Shown here piece by piece: positions 25,908-35,052 of a stretch of DNA of 64,000 nt (the stretch's first letter is position 1; every line of letters starts with the position of its first letter). The translations under genes and the position numbers were made by a program. The notes beneath the pieces are model-generated. The model was not told where the DNA came from. It was given only the letters and a program-made list of their open reading frames with translations, and ran no database searches. Origin of the DNA: Achromobacter piechaudii NBRC 102461. Lineage in GTDB: Bacteria; Pseudomonadota; Gammaproteobacteria; Burkholderiales; Burkholderiaceae_B. The stretch is from positions 992,001 through 1,056,000 of the forward strand of contig NZ_BCTK01000001.1 of NCBI RefSeq assembly GCF_001571245.1, written 5' to 3'.

Positions 25908-27872
25908 ATGTTCGAATTTATTCGCAGCCACCGACGCTGGATGCAGCTCATCCTGCTGCTTCTGATTGTGCCGTCCTTTTTCCTCGTCGGAATTCAAGGC
26001 TATGACAGCTTCATGCGCAAAGAGCCCGAGCTGGCGACGGTCGCTGGCCAGCCGATTTCGCGCGCCGAGTTTGATCAGGCGCACCGCAACCAGCTGGAGC
26101 AAATGCGCCAACGCCAGGGCGCCCGGTTCGATCCGGCCGTCTCCGACACGCCCGCCTTGCGCGAGGGTCTGCTCAATCAGCTGATCAATCAGCGCCTTCT
26201 GGCCAACGTCGCGGTGGACAATCGCTTCAACGTCTCCGACGAGACGCTGCGCAACACCATCGCCGCGATTCCGGAAGTCCAGGACAACGGCCGCTTCTCG
26301 CCCGAGCGCTATCGCCAGGTGCTGGCCGCCCAGGGCATGTCGCCGACCTCGTTCGAAGCTGGCCTGCGCCGCGATCTGGCGGTTGGCCGCGTGCTGGACC
26401 CCGTGGGCCAATCCGCCCGCGCGCCCGCTGAAGTCGTCGCTTCGCTGGAATCGGCCTTGACGCAGCAGCGCACCGTGCAATTGCGCCGCTTTGCCGCCGA
26501 GGACTACCGCTCGCAAGTGACGGTGTCGCCCGCCGATATCCAGGCTTGGTACGACGCCAACAAGCAGCAGCTGCAAATCCCGGAGCAGGTCCAGGTGCAA
26601 TACCTGGTGCTGGACGAAGCCGCCGCCACGCAGGGCATCCAGGTCAAGGACGAAGACCTGGCGTCTTACTACGAGCAGAACAAGAACCGTTTTGGTCAGC
26701 CTGAACGCCGCCGCGCCAGCCACATCATGATCGAGCTGGCACCGGGCGCCTCGGAAGAGGCTCGCAAGGCCGCGCGCGCCAAGGCCGAGGATCTGGCCAA
26801 GCAAGCCGCCGCCGATCCTTCCAAGTTCGCTGAACTGGCTACCAAGAACTCGCAGGACGCGGGCTCCGCCAGCAAGGGCGGTGACTTGGGCTGGCTGGCG
26901 CCGGGCATGCTGTCCGGCCCCTTGGAAAAGGCCATCTTTGGCCAGGCCAAGGATCAGGTTTCGGGCGTGGTCGAAAGCCCGGCCGGTCTGCACATCGTCA
27001 AGGTCACCGAGATCCAGCCCGCCGCCATCAAGCCGCTGGCCGAGGTCAAGGACCAGATCACCAGCGAAGTGCGCAAGCAACTCGCCGCCGTGCACTTTTC
27101 GGAAATGGCCAGCCAGCTGAACAAGCAGGTCTACGACCAGCGCGACAGCCTGCAACCGGCCGCCGACGCGGTGGGCCTGAAGCTGCGCACCGCCTCGGGC
27201 GTCACCCGCGAAGGCCTGCTGCCCGCCGACAAGGTCGGCCCGGGTTCCGCCGCCGACAGCCCCGACGCTGAACTGCTGGACAACCCGCGTGTCCGTCAGG
27301 CGCTGTTCTCGGGCGAAGTGCTGCGTGAAAAGCAGAACTCCGGCGTGATCGAACTGTCGCCCGCCGTCATGCTGGCCGTGCGCGTGGCCAATGTCGAACC
27401 GGCCCACGTGCCCGTGCTGGAGAAGGTCAGCGATTCCATCCGCGCCCGTCTGCTGCAAGAGCGTTCGGCCGAAGCCGCCAAGAAGGCTGGTGAAGCCGCG
27501 CTGGCGGCCGACAAGGCCAATCCTGCCGCCGCGCCGGAAGGCTTCTCGCCTGCCGTCGTCATTTCGCGCCAGGATCCCAAGGACCTGCCGCAGCCCGTCG
27601 TGGACGCCGCGATGCGTCTGCCGGCATCGCCCTTGCCGGGCTACACCGGCGTGCAGTCGGGCGCCGACTACACCTTGGTCCGTCTGGAAAAGGTCGAAGC
27701 CGGCACGGTCGACGCGTCCGCCAAGGATCGTCTGGCGCAACAGTTGTCGGGCGGTTTGGGTCAGGCTGAAATCGAAGCGCTGCTCAAGATGCTGCGCGAG
27801 CAATACAAGGTGCAAGTGCTGCCCAGCGCCGCCGAGGTCATTCGCGGCGACCAGCCGCAGGCAGCTGGCTGA
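25908..27872 (+). CDS. ppiD: Membrane-anchored peptidyl-prolyl isomerase / periplasmic chaperone PpiD
   Basis: A 654-residue protein with one N-terminal transmembrane anchor ('LILLLLIVPSFFLVGI'), an SurA-like N-terminal chaperone domain, a parvulin (PpiC) rotamase domain around 265-360 ('ASHIMIELAPGASEEARKAA' to 'SPAGLHIVKVTEI') and a C-terminal chaperone-like region. It helps outer-membrane proteins fold in the periplasm. The start ATG 25908 opens 'MFEFIRSHRRWMQ', the typical PpiD N-terminus. A long frame on the opposite strand is a GC shadow. Confidence 0.93.
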   Translation: MFEFIRSHRRWMQLILLLLIVPSFFLVGIQGYDSFMRKEPELATVAGQPISRAEFDQAHRNQLEQMRQRQGARFDPAVSDTPALREGLLNQLINQRLLANVAVDNRFNVSDETLRNTIAAIPEVQDNGRFSPERYRQVLAAQGMSPTSFEAGLRRDLAVGRVLDPVGQSARAPAEVVASLESALTQQRTVQLRRFAAEDYRSQVTVSPADIQAWYDANKQQLQIPEQVQVQYLVLDEAAATQGIQVKDEDLASYYEQNKNRFGQPERRRASHIMIELAPGASEEARKAARAKAEDLAKQAAADPSKFAELATKNSQDAGSASKGGDLGWLAPGMLSGPLEKAIFGQAKDQVSGVVESPAGLHIVKVTEIQPAAIKPLAEVKDQITSEVRKQLAAVHFSEMASQLNKQVYDQRDSLQPAADAVGLKLRTASGVTREGLLPADKVGPGSAADSPDAELLDNPRVRQALFSGEVLREKQNSGVIELSPAVMLAVRVANVEPAHVPVLEKVSDSIRARLLQERSAEAAKKAGEAALAADKANPAAAPEGFSPAVVISRQDPKDLPQPVVDAAMRLPASPLPGYTGVQSGADYTLVRLEKVEAGTVDASAKDRLAQQLSGGLGQAEIEALLKMLREQYKVQVLPSAAEVIRGDQPQAAG

Positions 27873-27882
27873 TCCGTCGGCC

Positions 27883-28533
27883 CTAGTTCAACAGTGGCCG
27901 CAGCGTCGGCCACACGTTGTCCAGCAGTTGGGGTTGGGCATCCTCGTTCGGATGGATGCCATCAGCCTGGAACATCGCCCGGTTCAACGCCATTCCTTCC
28001 ATCAGGAATGGCACGAGCCGGGCTTTTTCGTCTTTGGCGACCGTGTCGAACAGTTGTGCGAAGCGCTGCGTGTAATCGCGGCCGTAGTTGGGCGGAATCT
28101 GCATGCCCACGATCACGACTTTCGCATCGGCCGCTTTGGCGGCCTGCGTCATGGCGCGCAGGTTCTGTTCGGTCATCGTCAGCGACAAGCCGCGCAAGGC
28201 GTCGTTCGATCCCAGTTCCAGCACCACCACGGCGGGCGCATGCTGGCGCAGCAATGCAGGCAGGCGCGCCACGCCACCGCTGGTGGTGTCGCCGCTGATG
28301 CTGGCATTGACGACCTGGTACTTAGGGTATTGTTCGGAAACCCGCGCTGCCAGCAACGGCACCCAGCCCGTGCCGCGCTTGATGCCGTATTCGGCCGACA
28401 GGCTATCGCCCACCACCAACACGGTGCGCGGCGCGGAACCCTCGGCCGGCGCGGCGGTCTGAGCGTGGGCGGAAAGCGCCATGACGGCGAAACTCAGGGC
28501 GGACGTAAGACGCAGAAGGGAAAATAGGCGCAT
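27883..28533 (-). CDS. tesA: SGNH/GDSL arylesterase/acyl-hydrolase (TesA-like)
   Basis: A 216-residue protein with a signal peptide (ends AHA-Q near residue 24). GDSL catalytic Ser44 in 'VVGDSLSAEYG', block II Gly81, block III Asn110 ('LELGSND'), and catalytic Asp191/His194 in 'DGIHPN' are all present. It is the TesA/arylesterase family (thioesterase I / lysophospholipase L1) of the periplasm. Its ATG at 28533 overlaps the divergent ABC ATPase start at 28532, so both promoters must lie within the other gene. Confidence 0.9.
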   Translation of the reverse strand: MRLFSLLRLTSALSFAVMALSAHAQTAAPAEGSAPRTVLVVGDSLSAEYGIKRGTGWVPLLAARVSEQYPKYQVVNASISGDTTSGGVARLPALLRQHAPAVVVLELGSNDALRGLSLTMTEQNLRAMTQAAKAADAKVVIVGMQIPPNYGRDYTQRFAQLFDTVAKDEKARLVPFLMEGMALNRAMFQADGIHPNEDAQPQLLDNVWPTLRPLLN

Positions 28534-29206
28534 GGATAGCAAGAATTCGATCGAGGTGAAAGGGCTGGGCAAGCGGGTCGCCGATGCTGGCGGCACGCTA
28601 TCTATCCTGGAAGGCATTGATTTTACGGTCCAGGCGGGTAGCGCCGTGGCGATCACCGGAAGTTCCGGGTCGGGCAAGTCCACGCTGTTGGGACTATTGG
28701 CCGGCTTGGATGTTCCCAGCGTGGGCAGCGTGCATCTGGCCGGGCAGGATCTGTTCGCCCTGGACGAAGACGGCCGGGCGCGCCTGCGCGCCAATCATGT
28801 GGGCTTTGTATTCCAGTCGTTTCAGCTGCTGCCCAACCTGACGGCGCTGGAAAACGTGATGCTGCCGCTGGAACTGGCGGGTCAGCCCGCGCGCGAGTCT
28901 GCGCAGGCCATGCTGGAACGCGTGGGGCTGGGCGCGCGTTTGCACCATTACCCCAGGACGCTTTCGGGCGGCGAGCAGCAGCGCGTGTCGCTGGCCCGCG
29001 CCTTTGTGGTCGAACCGGATCTCTTGTTCGCCGACGAACCCACCGGCAGCCTGGACGCGGCCACCGGCGTCACCGTGATCGACCTGATGTTCGAACTGCA
29101 TCGCGAACATGGCACCACGCTGGTGCTGGTTACGCATGATCCGCAATTGGCGGCGCGTTGCGCGCGCCAACTGGTGCTGGCGGCGGGCCGGATGGTTCAG
29201 GGCTGA
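28532..29206 (+). CDS. ABC transporter ATP-binding protein, YbbA/LolD family
   Basis: A 224-residue ATPase with Walker A 'GSSGSGKSTLL', signature 'LSGGEQQRVSLARAF', and Walker B 'LLFADEPTGSLD', the MacB/LolD-type subgroup that works with lipoprotein-releasing or export permeases. The family places it beside YbbA, which in E. coli is divergent from tesA and followed by a large permease (YbbP). Here no permease follows; the next gene converges. It shares the base pair of its start codon with tesA. Confidence 0.85.
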   Translation: MDSKNSIEVKGLGKRVADAGGTLSILEGIDFTVQAGSAVAITGSSGSGKSTLLGLLAGLDVPSVGSVHLAGQDLFALDEDGRARLRANHVGFVFQSFQLLPNLTALENVMLPLELAGQPARESAQAMLERVGLGARLHHYPRTLSGGEQQRVSLARAFVVEPDLLFADEPTGSLDAATGVTVIDLMFELHREHGTTLVLVTHDPQLAARCARQLVLAAGRMVQG

Positions 29207-29233
29207 CGCGCCCCGGTCCACCCGGCCGCCTTC

Positions 29234-30217
29234 TTACTTAGCCTTGGCCACTGCCTGATTCCAGGCAGCCACCACCGCTTCGTATTCCGTCGCCGCTGCT
29301 TCCTGGCTGACCGGGAAGATCTTGATCGAGGCCAGGTCGGGCAGGGTGGTCAGGCTGGCCACGGCCACGTCGGTGCGGGTGGGGCGGCGAAAGTTCTTCA
29401 CCAATTGGGCTTCCTGTGATTCCTTGCTCAAGAGCCCGTCGTACAAGGCCTTGGCCGCGTCCAGGTTCTTCGCGCCCTTGATGATGAACATGCCTTCGGG
29501 CGCCAGGTAGCTGCCCTCGGTCGGGTAGACCAGCTTGATCTCCTTCTGGCCGCCCGCCACGTATTCCTGCGCCGCGTATTCCAGCGTCATGCCCACCGCG
29601 TATTCGCCGGCAGCCACGCCCTTGTAGGTCGTGCCCGACGAGGCGGTGACCACCGCATTGGCGGCAATCTTGTCCAGCCCCGCTTGCCCGAACTGCTTGT
29701 ACAGCCCATAGACCAGCATGTACGCGGTGCCGCTCTTGGACGGATCGGTGATGGCGAACTTGTTCTTCCACTGCGGCTGCATCAGGTCCGACCACGTCGC
29801 GGGCGCGGGCAGGCCCTTCAACTGGCGTTCATTGACCATCATCACCATGACGTGCACGTTTGTGCCCACCCACAGGTCGTCGGGGCCACGGAACTCGGCT
29901 GGAATCTTGTCCAGGTCGGCGGGGCGATAGGGTTGCAACTGCTGGCGGTAGGCGCCCAGCGTGCCAAAGCCGCCGCTCCAGAACAGGTCGCCGCGCGGGT
30001 TCTGCGATTCGGCCTCGATGCGCTTCATCATCGTGCCCGTGCCGCCCGTGACGGGCTGCACGTTCAGCTTGGGGCTCTTTTTCTTGACGGCATCCAGCGC
30101 GGTCTCGATGGTTTCCGTATTGTTGGACGAATACAGCACGACGTTCTGTGCGTGCGCGGCGCCGGCGGCCAGGATGGCGGCCAACAGGCTGGTCTGGATC
30201 ACGTGCTTGAGAGTCAT
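29234..30217 (-). CDS. ABC transporter substrate-binding protein, ferric iron/phosphonate type
   Basis: A 327-residue periplasmic binding protein with a signal peptide (ends AHA-QN near residue 23). 'NVVLYSSNNTETIETALDAVKKKSP', 'GTGTMMKRIEAE' and 'PRGDLFWSGGFGTLG' fit the FbpA/AfuA and 2-aminoethylphosphonate binding-protein cluster. It is the first gene of the same-strand transporter run read from the ATPase; its stop is at 29234. The ligand (Fe3+ or a phosphonate/sugar-phosphate) is not certain. Confidence 0.82.
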   Translation of the reverse strand: MTLKHVIQTSLLAAILAAGAAHAQNVVLYSSNNTETIETALDAVKKKSPKLNVQPVTGGTGTMMKRIEAESQNPRGDLFWSGGFGTLGAYRQQLQPYRPADLDKIPAEFRGPDDLWVGTNVHVMVMMVNERQLKGLPAPATWSDLMQPQWKNKFAITDPSKSGTAYMLVYGLYKQFGQAGLDKIAANAVVTASSGTTYKGVAAGEYAVGMTLEYAAQEYVAGGQKEIKLVYPTEGSYLAPEGMFIIKGAKNLDAAKALYDGLLSKESQEAQLVKNFRRPTRTDVAVASLTTLPDLASIKIFPVSQEAAATEYEAVVAAWNQAVAKAK

Positions 30218-30241
30218 GGTTAACCTTTGGATCGAGGGGGG

Positions 30242-31888
30242 TTATTTGCCGGAAAACAGCTTGATGTTGAATGCCTTGACCGACACGATAATGGGCAGCA
30301 CGATCACCGTGACCAGCGCCGCGCCGTACGCGGAGGCCATGCCCAGCCTGCCGCCGTCCACTTGGCGGAAGATCGCAATCGGCATGGTTTCCAGGCCGCC
30401 GCTGTAAGCGACGATGGATGCCGACAGCTCCGAAATCGTCGTCAGCCACATCAGGATCGCGGCGGAAATGATCGACGCCTTCATCGCGGGCAGGATCACC
30501 TTGAAGAACGTCATCAACGGCGACACGCCCAGGCTGATCGACGCTTCCTCGATGGAATCGGGAATGTTGAACAGCACCGACGACGCGTTGCGCACCGCGA
30601 AGGGCAGGCGGCGCACCGTGTAGCACAGCACCATGATGCCGGCGGTGCCGGCCAGCACCAGCCATCCCGTGTTGAAGGTCTGCACCAGCGCAATGCCCAG
30701 CACCGTGCCCGAGATGGTCAGCGGCAGCACCACGATGTAGTCCAGCACCTGCGTGAAGGCGCTGCGCTTCTTGATGGTCAGATAGCTGACCAGCACCGCG
30801 AAGGCCACGCCCAGCACCGTCGCCAAGGATGCGAACTTCAGCGAATTCAGGATGGGCTCGGGCGCGCCGTGCAGCGCGCGCTGCATGCTGGCCAGCGACC
30901 ATTGGCCCCATTGCATGACGGGCCCGCTGGTCTTGGTGAAGGCCGCGATGAACACGATGATCAGCGGCAGCATCGACACCAGGATCACCAGGCCCACACC
31001 GCCCGCGTACAGCACGGCGGTCCAGGAACGCACACGCACGGCGGCCGGCGCGCGGCCTTGCGTCATGGTGTAGACCTTGCGTTCCACCACGCGCTTCTGG
31101 AAGAACAGCACGATGGCGACGATGGCGATCGACACCACCGACATGGCGCTTTGCAATGTCGGGCTGCCGCCCATTTCGCTGACGAACGTGTTGTACGTCA
31201 TGACCGACAACAGCGGCACGCGGCTGCCCAGCAGCATCGCCAGCGCGAAGTTGCCGACCACCAGCGTGAAGACCACCAGGGCGTTGACCAATACGGCCGG
31301 CAGCAGCACGGGCACCAGCACGCGCAGACGCGTCAGCAAGGGCGGGGTGCCCAGGCTGAGTCCGGCTTCTTCCAGTTGGCCGTCGAAGCCGCGCAGCGCG
31401 GCCAGCACGCCCAGATAGATGTAGGTGTAGTAGACGAGCGTCATGGAAAACACCATGCCCGTCCAGCCGTAGAAGGACGGCAGCGAAATGCCGACATCGC
31501 CTAGCAGATTGGTCAGCAGGCCGTTGTTGCCGAGCAGCAGCAGCCAGGACTGGCCCACGATGATCTCGGGAATCACGATGGTCAGCACGGGCAGGATCGC
31601 CACCAGGTTCTTCAACGGAAAGTCGTAGCGCGCGACCAGATATGCGAAGGGCACGCCGACCAGCACGGTGCAGGTGGTGACGGCCAGGCCCAGGATCAGC
31701 GTGTTGCCGAAGGCCTCCAGGTACTGCGAATCGGCCAGCAGGGTCTTGAAGCCGTCCAGCGTGAAGCTGCCGTCCTGGCCGGTGATGCTGTTGCCGAACA
31801 GCACCGCCAATGGATACAGCACGAAGAACAGGAGCAGGGCGAGGCTGATCGCGGTCAGGATGCCCCAGGGCCACCATTTGATTTTCAT
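30242..31888 (-). CDS. ABC transporter permease, tandem two-domain (FbpB-like)
   Basis: A 548-residue permease made of two fused membrane domains, each with an EAA-type loop ('AGLSLGTPPLLTRLRVLVPVL' and 'ASISLGVSPLMTFFKVILPAM'). This arrangement is that of FbpB/iron-type and phosphonate importers. The gene is 24 bases from the substrate-binding gene and 13 from the ATPase, forming one operon with the order ATPase, permease, binding protein. Confidence 0.88.
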   Translation of the reverse strand: MKIKWWPWGILTAISLALLLFFVLYPLAVLFGNSITGQDGSFTLDGFKTLLADSQYLEAFGNTLILGLAVTTCTVLVGVPFAYLVARYDFPLKNLVAILPVLTIVIPEIIVGQSWLLLLGNNGLLTNLLGDVGISLPSFYGWTGMVFSMTLVYYTYIYLGVLAALRGFDGQLEEAGLSLGTPPLLTRLRVLVPVLLPAVLVNALVVFTLVVGNFALAMLLGSRVPLLSVMTYNTFVSEMGGSPTLQSAMSVVSIAIVAIVLFFQKRVVERKVYTMTQGRAPAAVRVRSWTAVLYAGGVGLVILVSMLPLIIVFIAAFTKTSGPVMQWGQWSLASMQRALHGAPEPILNSLKFASLATVLGVAFAVLVSYLTIKKRSAFTQVLDYIVVLPLTISGTVLGIALVQTFNTGWLVLAGTAGIMVLCYTVRRLPFAVRNASSVLFNIPDSIEEASISLGVSPLMTFFKVILPAMKASIISAAILMWLTTISELSASIVAYSGGLETMPIAIFRQVDGGRLGMASAYGAALVTVIVLPIIVSVKAFNIKLFSGK

Positions 31889-31901
31889 GGCAGGCGCGTC
31901 C

Positions 31902-32978
31902 TCAGGCGTTGACGACGCGGCTGTCGGCGGGGATCAGCACCTGCACGGCCTGTCCGGGCTGGAACTGCGCCACCATGTTGCCGGCGTGCAGCTCGACGCG
32001 GATCTCGGCGCCATTGTGCAGCGCGATGCGATAGGCGGTCTTGAAGCCCAGGTATTGGCGCCGCAGCACCTTGCCCGGCAGCGTGTTGGGCACGTAGGGC
32101 GTCGGCGCCATCAATGCCAATTCTTCGGGGCGCGCGATCAGCATGCCGCTTGCATCCAACTGCTGGCTGCCTTGCACGCCATCGAAGCCCAGGCCGCACA
32201 GCTCGTAGCGCACATGACCTTGCGGGGCGTCGTCCAGCTCCGGCCGCACGGGCACCGGGATGACGTTGGCCGAGCCGATGAAGTCAGCGACATAAGCGTT
32301 GACCGGCGTGCCGTACAACTCTTCCGGCGTGCCCAGCTGCGCGATGTTGCCGTGGTCCATGATGGCGATGCGGTCCGACATCGCCAGCGCTTCTTCCTGG
32401 TCGTGCGTGACGAACACGGTCGTGATGCCGGCTTCGCGCACCAGGTCCAGGATGACGTCGCGCATCTGCAAACGCATCTTGGCGTCCAGGTTGGACAGCG
32501 GCTCATCCATCAGCAGCACGCGCGGCCGGATCACCAGCGCGCGCGCCAGCGCCACGCGTTGGCGTTGGCCGCCGCTCATCTGCGCGGGGTAGCGGTCGGC
32601 CAGCGACAGCAGCCCCACCTTGTCCAGCGCCTCGTTGGCGCGTCGAGTTGTCTCGGCACGCGCCACGCCGCGGGCGCGCAGCCCATAAGCCACGTTGTCG
32701 AACGCGGTCTTGTCGGGGAACAGCGCGTAGTCCTGGAACACCATGCCGATATCGCGGCGGTGCGCCGACACGTGAGTGACGTCGTCCTGGTCGAACAGCA
32801 GGCGGCCGCCATCGGGCGCATAGAAGCCGGCAATGCAGCGCAGCAAGGTCGTCTTGCCGCAACCGCTGGGGCCCAGCAGCGTGTAGAACGCGCCGTCGGG
32901 AATGTGCAGCGACAAATTGCGCAACACCTGTTGGCCGCCAAATGTCTTGGCGATGCCGTCTACTGTGATCGATGCCAT
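31902..32978 (-). CDS. ABC transporter ATP-binding protein, FbpC/PotA type
   Basis: A 358-residue ATPase with Walker A 'GPSGCGKTTLLRCIAG', signature 'MSGGQRQRVALARAL', Walker B 'VLLMDEPLSNLDAKMR', H-loop 'FVTHDQEEA', and a C-terminal TOBE domain ('VLRRQYLGFKTAYRIAL'). It energises the adjacent permease. It is first in its operon, and it is divergent from the LysR-family gene (241 bp between starts), which may regulate it. Confidence 0.88.
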   Translation of the reverse strand: MASITVDGIAKTFGGQQVLRNLSLHIPDGAFYTLLGPSGCGKTTLLRCIAGFYAPDGGRLLFDQDDVTHVSAHRRDIGMVFQDYALFPDKTAFDNVAYGLRARGVARAETTRRANEALDKVGLLSLADRYPAQMSGGQRQRVALARALVIRPRVLLMDEPLSNLDAKMRLQMRDVILDLVREAGITTVFVTHDQEEALAMSDRIAIMDHGNIAQLGTPEELYGTPVNAYVADFIGSANVIPVPVRPELDDAPQGHVRYELCGLGFDGVQGSQQLDASGMLIARPEELALMAPTPYVPNTLPGKVLRRQYLGFKTAYRIALHNGAEIRVELHAGNMVAQFQPGQAVQVLIPADSRVVNA

Positions 32979-33220
32979 ATTCAGTTCCTGCTTGGGTTCC
33001 CGGCATCATAGGAACGGGTCCGCGCAGCGACCAGCAGTGTTTTTTAAGGCGTGGCGTTAGATTTTCTAAGAGGTCGCGGGCGTCGCTATCCCCTAGAATG
33101 CGGCAGAACAGGACAGGCGCCGCCGTGGCCGCGCCGCCAATAAATAGACGACAAGGGTAATCGTGGGAAAGAGCAGCACACACTGGCGCCTGGCGGGCGT
33201 GCGGGCGGGCGGCCGCTGAA

Positions 33221-34129
33221 ATGGCGGCGCAGAGCCTGCCGCCGTTGAAAGCCTTGCGCGTGTTCGAAGCCGCGGCGCGGCTGCGCAGCTTCACGGCCGC
33301 CGCTGACGAACTGAGCATTACGCACAGCGCGGTCAGCCAGCAGATACGCGTGCTGGAAGACTATCTGGGCCAGCCGCTATTTGCTCGCGAGGCGCGCGGC
33401 GTCGCCTTGCTGCCCGGCGCGCAGGCGTACTTTGCCGAAGTGCAGGGCAGCCTGGAACGGATCTCGACCGCCACCGCAAAGCTGAAAGCGCCGTCGGCGG
33501 GCGGCGTGTTGCGCGTGTGCGCCACGCCGTCGCTGACCATGAAATGGCTGATCCCGCGCCTGGCCACGTTCCAGGCCGCGAATCCTGGCGTCGACGTGCA
33601 ACTGAGCACGCAGGCTCGTCCGTTTCTGGATCGGGGCGGCGACCCCGGCAGCGACGTGCTGATCCGGCATGGCTTCATGGCGCATTCCGATCTGGCGTGC
33701 GTGCACTGCCTGGACGACTTTCACATACCCGTCGCCTCGCCGCGCTTCATCGAGCGCAACCGGCTGCACGCGCCGGCCGATTGTCTGGCGCACCCGCTCT
33801 TGAAGATCTCGGGCGGCATGGATCATTGGCCACGCTGGTTCGCGCTGGCCAAGGTGGATGTGCCGCCGCAGTTGCCGGGCCCGGTGTTCGACCATCAGTT
33901 CCTTTGCATGCAGGCGGCCATGAACGACCTGGGTATCGCGCTGGCGCCGTGGTGCCTGCTTGAAGACGATATCCGCGCCGACCGCCTGCGCCCCTTGTTT
34001 GCACAACCGCAATTGCCCAACGCCGGCATCCACGCGCTGTACCGCCAGGACGGCCCGGCCGCCGCGTCCGCGCAATTGTTCATCGCGTGGCTGTGCGCGC
34101 AGTCACCCAGCCTGCCCAATCCAATCTGA
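33221..34129 (+). CDS. LysR-family regulator, GcvA-like
   Basis: A 302-residue regulator with the N-terminal winged helix 'LKALRVFEAAARLRSFTAAADELSITHSAVSQQIRVLEDYLG' and a C-terminal LysR substrate-binding domain. The sequence is closest in style to the GcvA group. It is divergent from the iron/phosphonate-type ABC operon, the usual position for a LysR protein controlling it, and 12 bases upstream of serB. The target and effector are unknown. The region between the two starts shows no palindrome I could support. Confidence 0.85.
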   Translation: MAAQSLPPLKALRVFEAAARLRSFTAAADELSITHSAVSQQIRVLEDYLGQPLFAREARGVALLPGAQAYFAEVQGSLERISTATAKLKAPSAGGVLRVCATPSLTMKWLIPRLATFQAANPGVDVQLSTQARPFLDRGGDPGSDVLIRHGFMAHSDLACVHCLDDFHIPVASPRFIERNRLHAPADCLAHPLLKISGGMDHWPRWFALAKVDVPPQLPGPVFDHQFLCMQAAMNDLGIALAPWCLLEDDIRADRLRPLFAQPQLPNAGIHALYRQDGPAAASAQLFIAWLCAQSPSLPNPI

Positions 34130-34141
34130 ACGGGAATACCC

Positions 34142-34867
34142 ATGTCTGCATCATCGTCCGCTTCTGGCCTGCACTGGCGCGGCATTACGCCGCCGTTGCG
34201 CTTGTCTGACTACAAAGTCATCGCCTTCGACATGGACTCCACGCTGATCTCCATCGAGACGCTGGACGAAATGGCGGACATGATGGGCAAGAAGGCGCAG
34301 GTGGCGGCGCTGACAGAGGCCGCGATGCGCGGCGACATCGTCGACTACAAGCAGAGTCTGCGCGATCGCGTCGCCTTGCTGGCCGGCATGCCCGAAGCCA
34401 TGCTGGCCCAGGTCTACGACGAACGCGTGCGGCTCAATCCCGGAGTGGAAACCCTGATCGCGGCCTGCAAGGCGGCGGGGCTGACCTGCCTCCTCGTCAC
34501 GGGCGGCTTTACCTGCTTTACGGACCGCTTGCGCGTCAGGCTGGGCCTGGACGACGTGCGCGCCAACGTGCTGGAAGTGCAGAACGGACGTCTTACCGGC
34601 AGGCTGGTGCCGCAGCATTGGGGCGATATCTGCGACGGCGAGGAAAAGCGCCGCAAGTTGGAACAGGTGTGCGCCGAACTCGGCGTCGGGCTGGATCGCG
34701 CCATTGCCGTCGGGGACGGCGCCAACGATCTGCCCATGATGCGCGTGGCGGGGTTGTCGGTGGGTTATCGCGCAAAACCTGCGGTGCGTCTTGAGGTCAA
34801 TGTAGCCATCGACGAAGGGGGGCTGGACCGGCTGCTGGAGCTGATCTTGACGAAAAACATGAATTAG
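34142..34867 (+). CDS. serB: Phosphoserine phosphatase (HAD family)
   Basis: A 241-residue HAD phosphatase. Motif I DMDST ('IAFDMDSTLISIETLDEMA'), motif II in 'LLVTGGFTCF', and motif III 'AVGDGANDLPMM' are intact. It makes serine from phosphoserine. It is short, with only about 25 residues before the HAD fold and no N-terminal ACT domain, unlike E. coli SerB. It follows the LysR gene by 12 bases, possibly cotranscribed, though the functions do not obviously connect. Confidence 0.92.
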   Translation: MSASSSASGLHWRGITPPLRLSDYKVIAFDMDSTLISIETLDEMADMMGKKAQVAALTEAAMRGDIVDYKQSLRDRVALLAGMPEAMLAQVYDERVRLNPGVETLIAACKAAGLTCLLVTGGFTCFTDRLRVRLGLDDVRANVLEVQNGRLTGRLVPQHWGDICDGEEKRRKLEQVCAELGVGLDRAIAVGDGANDLPMMRVAGLSVGYRAKPAVRLEVNVAIDEGGLDRLLELILTKNMN

Positions 34868-34944
34868 ACGGCGCTTTTAGACTTATTCGAAATTGATACG
34901 ACAAAAACTTCAGAGTAGTCTGATTGACAACCGAGACATGTTTT

Positions 34945-34971
34945 AAAAACGGCATCGTCCAAGCGATGCCG
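34945..34971 (-). terminator. Minus-strand hairpin terminator
   Basis: A perfect 8-bp stem (CGGCATCG at 34950-34957, CGATGCCG at 34964-34971) with a 6-base loop; read leftward it is followed by a run of Ts (34949-34945). The only gene whose transcript could arrive from that side is fabV, across the small secreted-protein gene, so it may terminate an antisense transcript. Confidence 0.5.
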
Positions 34972-35052
34972 TGATGCCACGGTGATGCCGGGGTTGTGTC
35001 TGGGGAGTGCCGTCTGGCGGGTGATTACGCCTGCCCACGCTCTGGAGTTGCC

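Noticed and set aside
25569-27815. 748-codon minus-strand frame opposite ppiD
   Set aside because: Antisense shadow of ppiD; the protein shows no domain, and ppiD has clear PpiC and anchor features.
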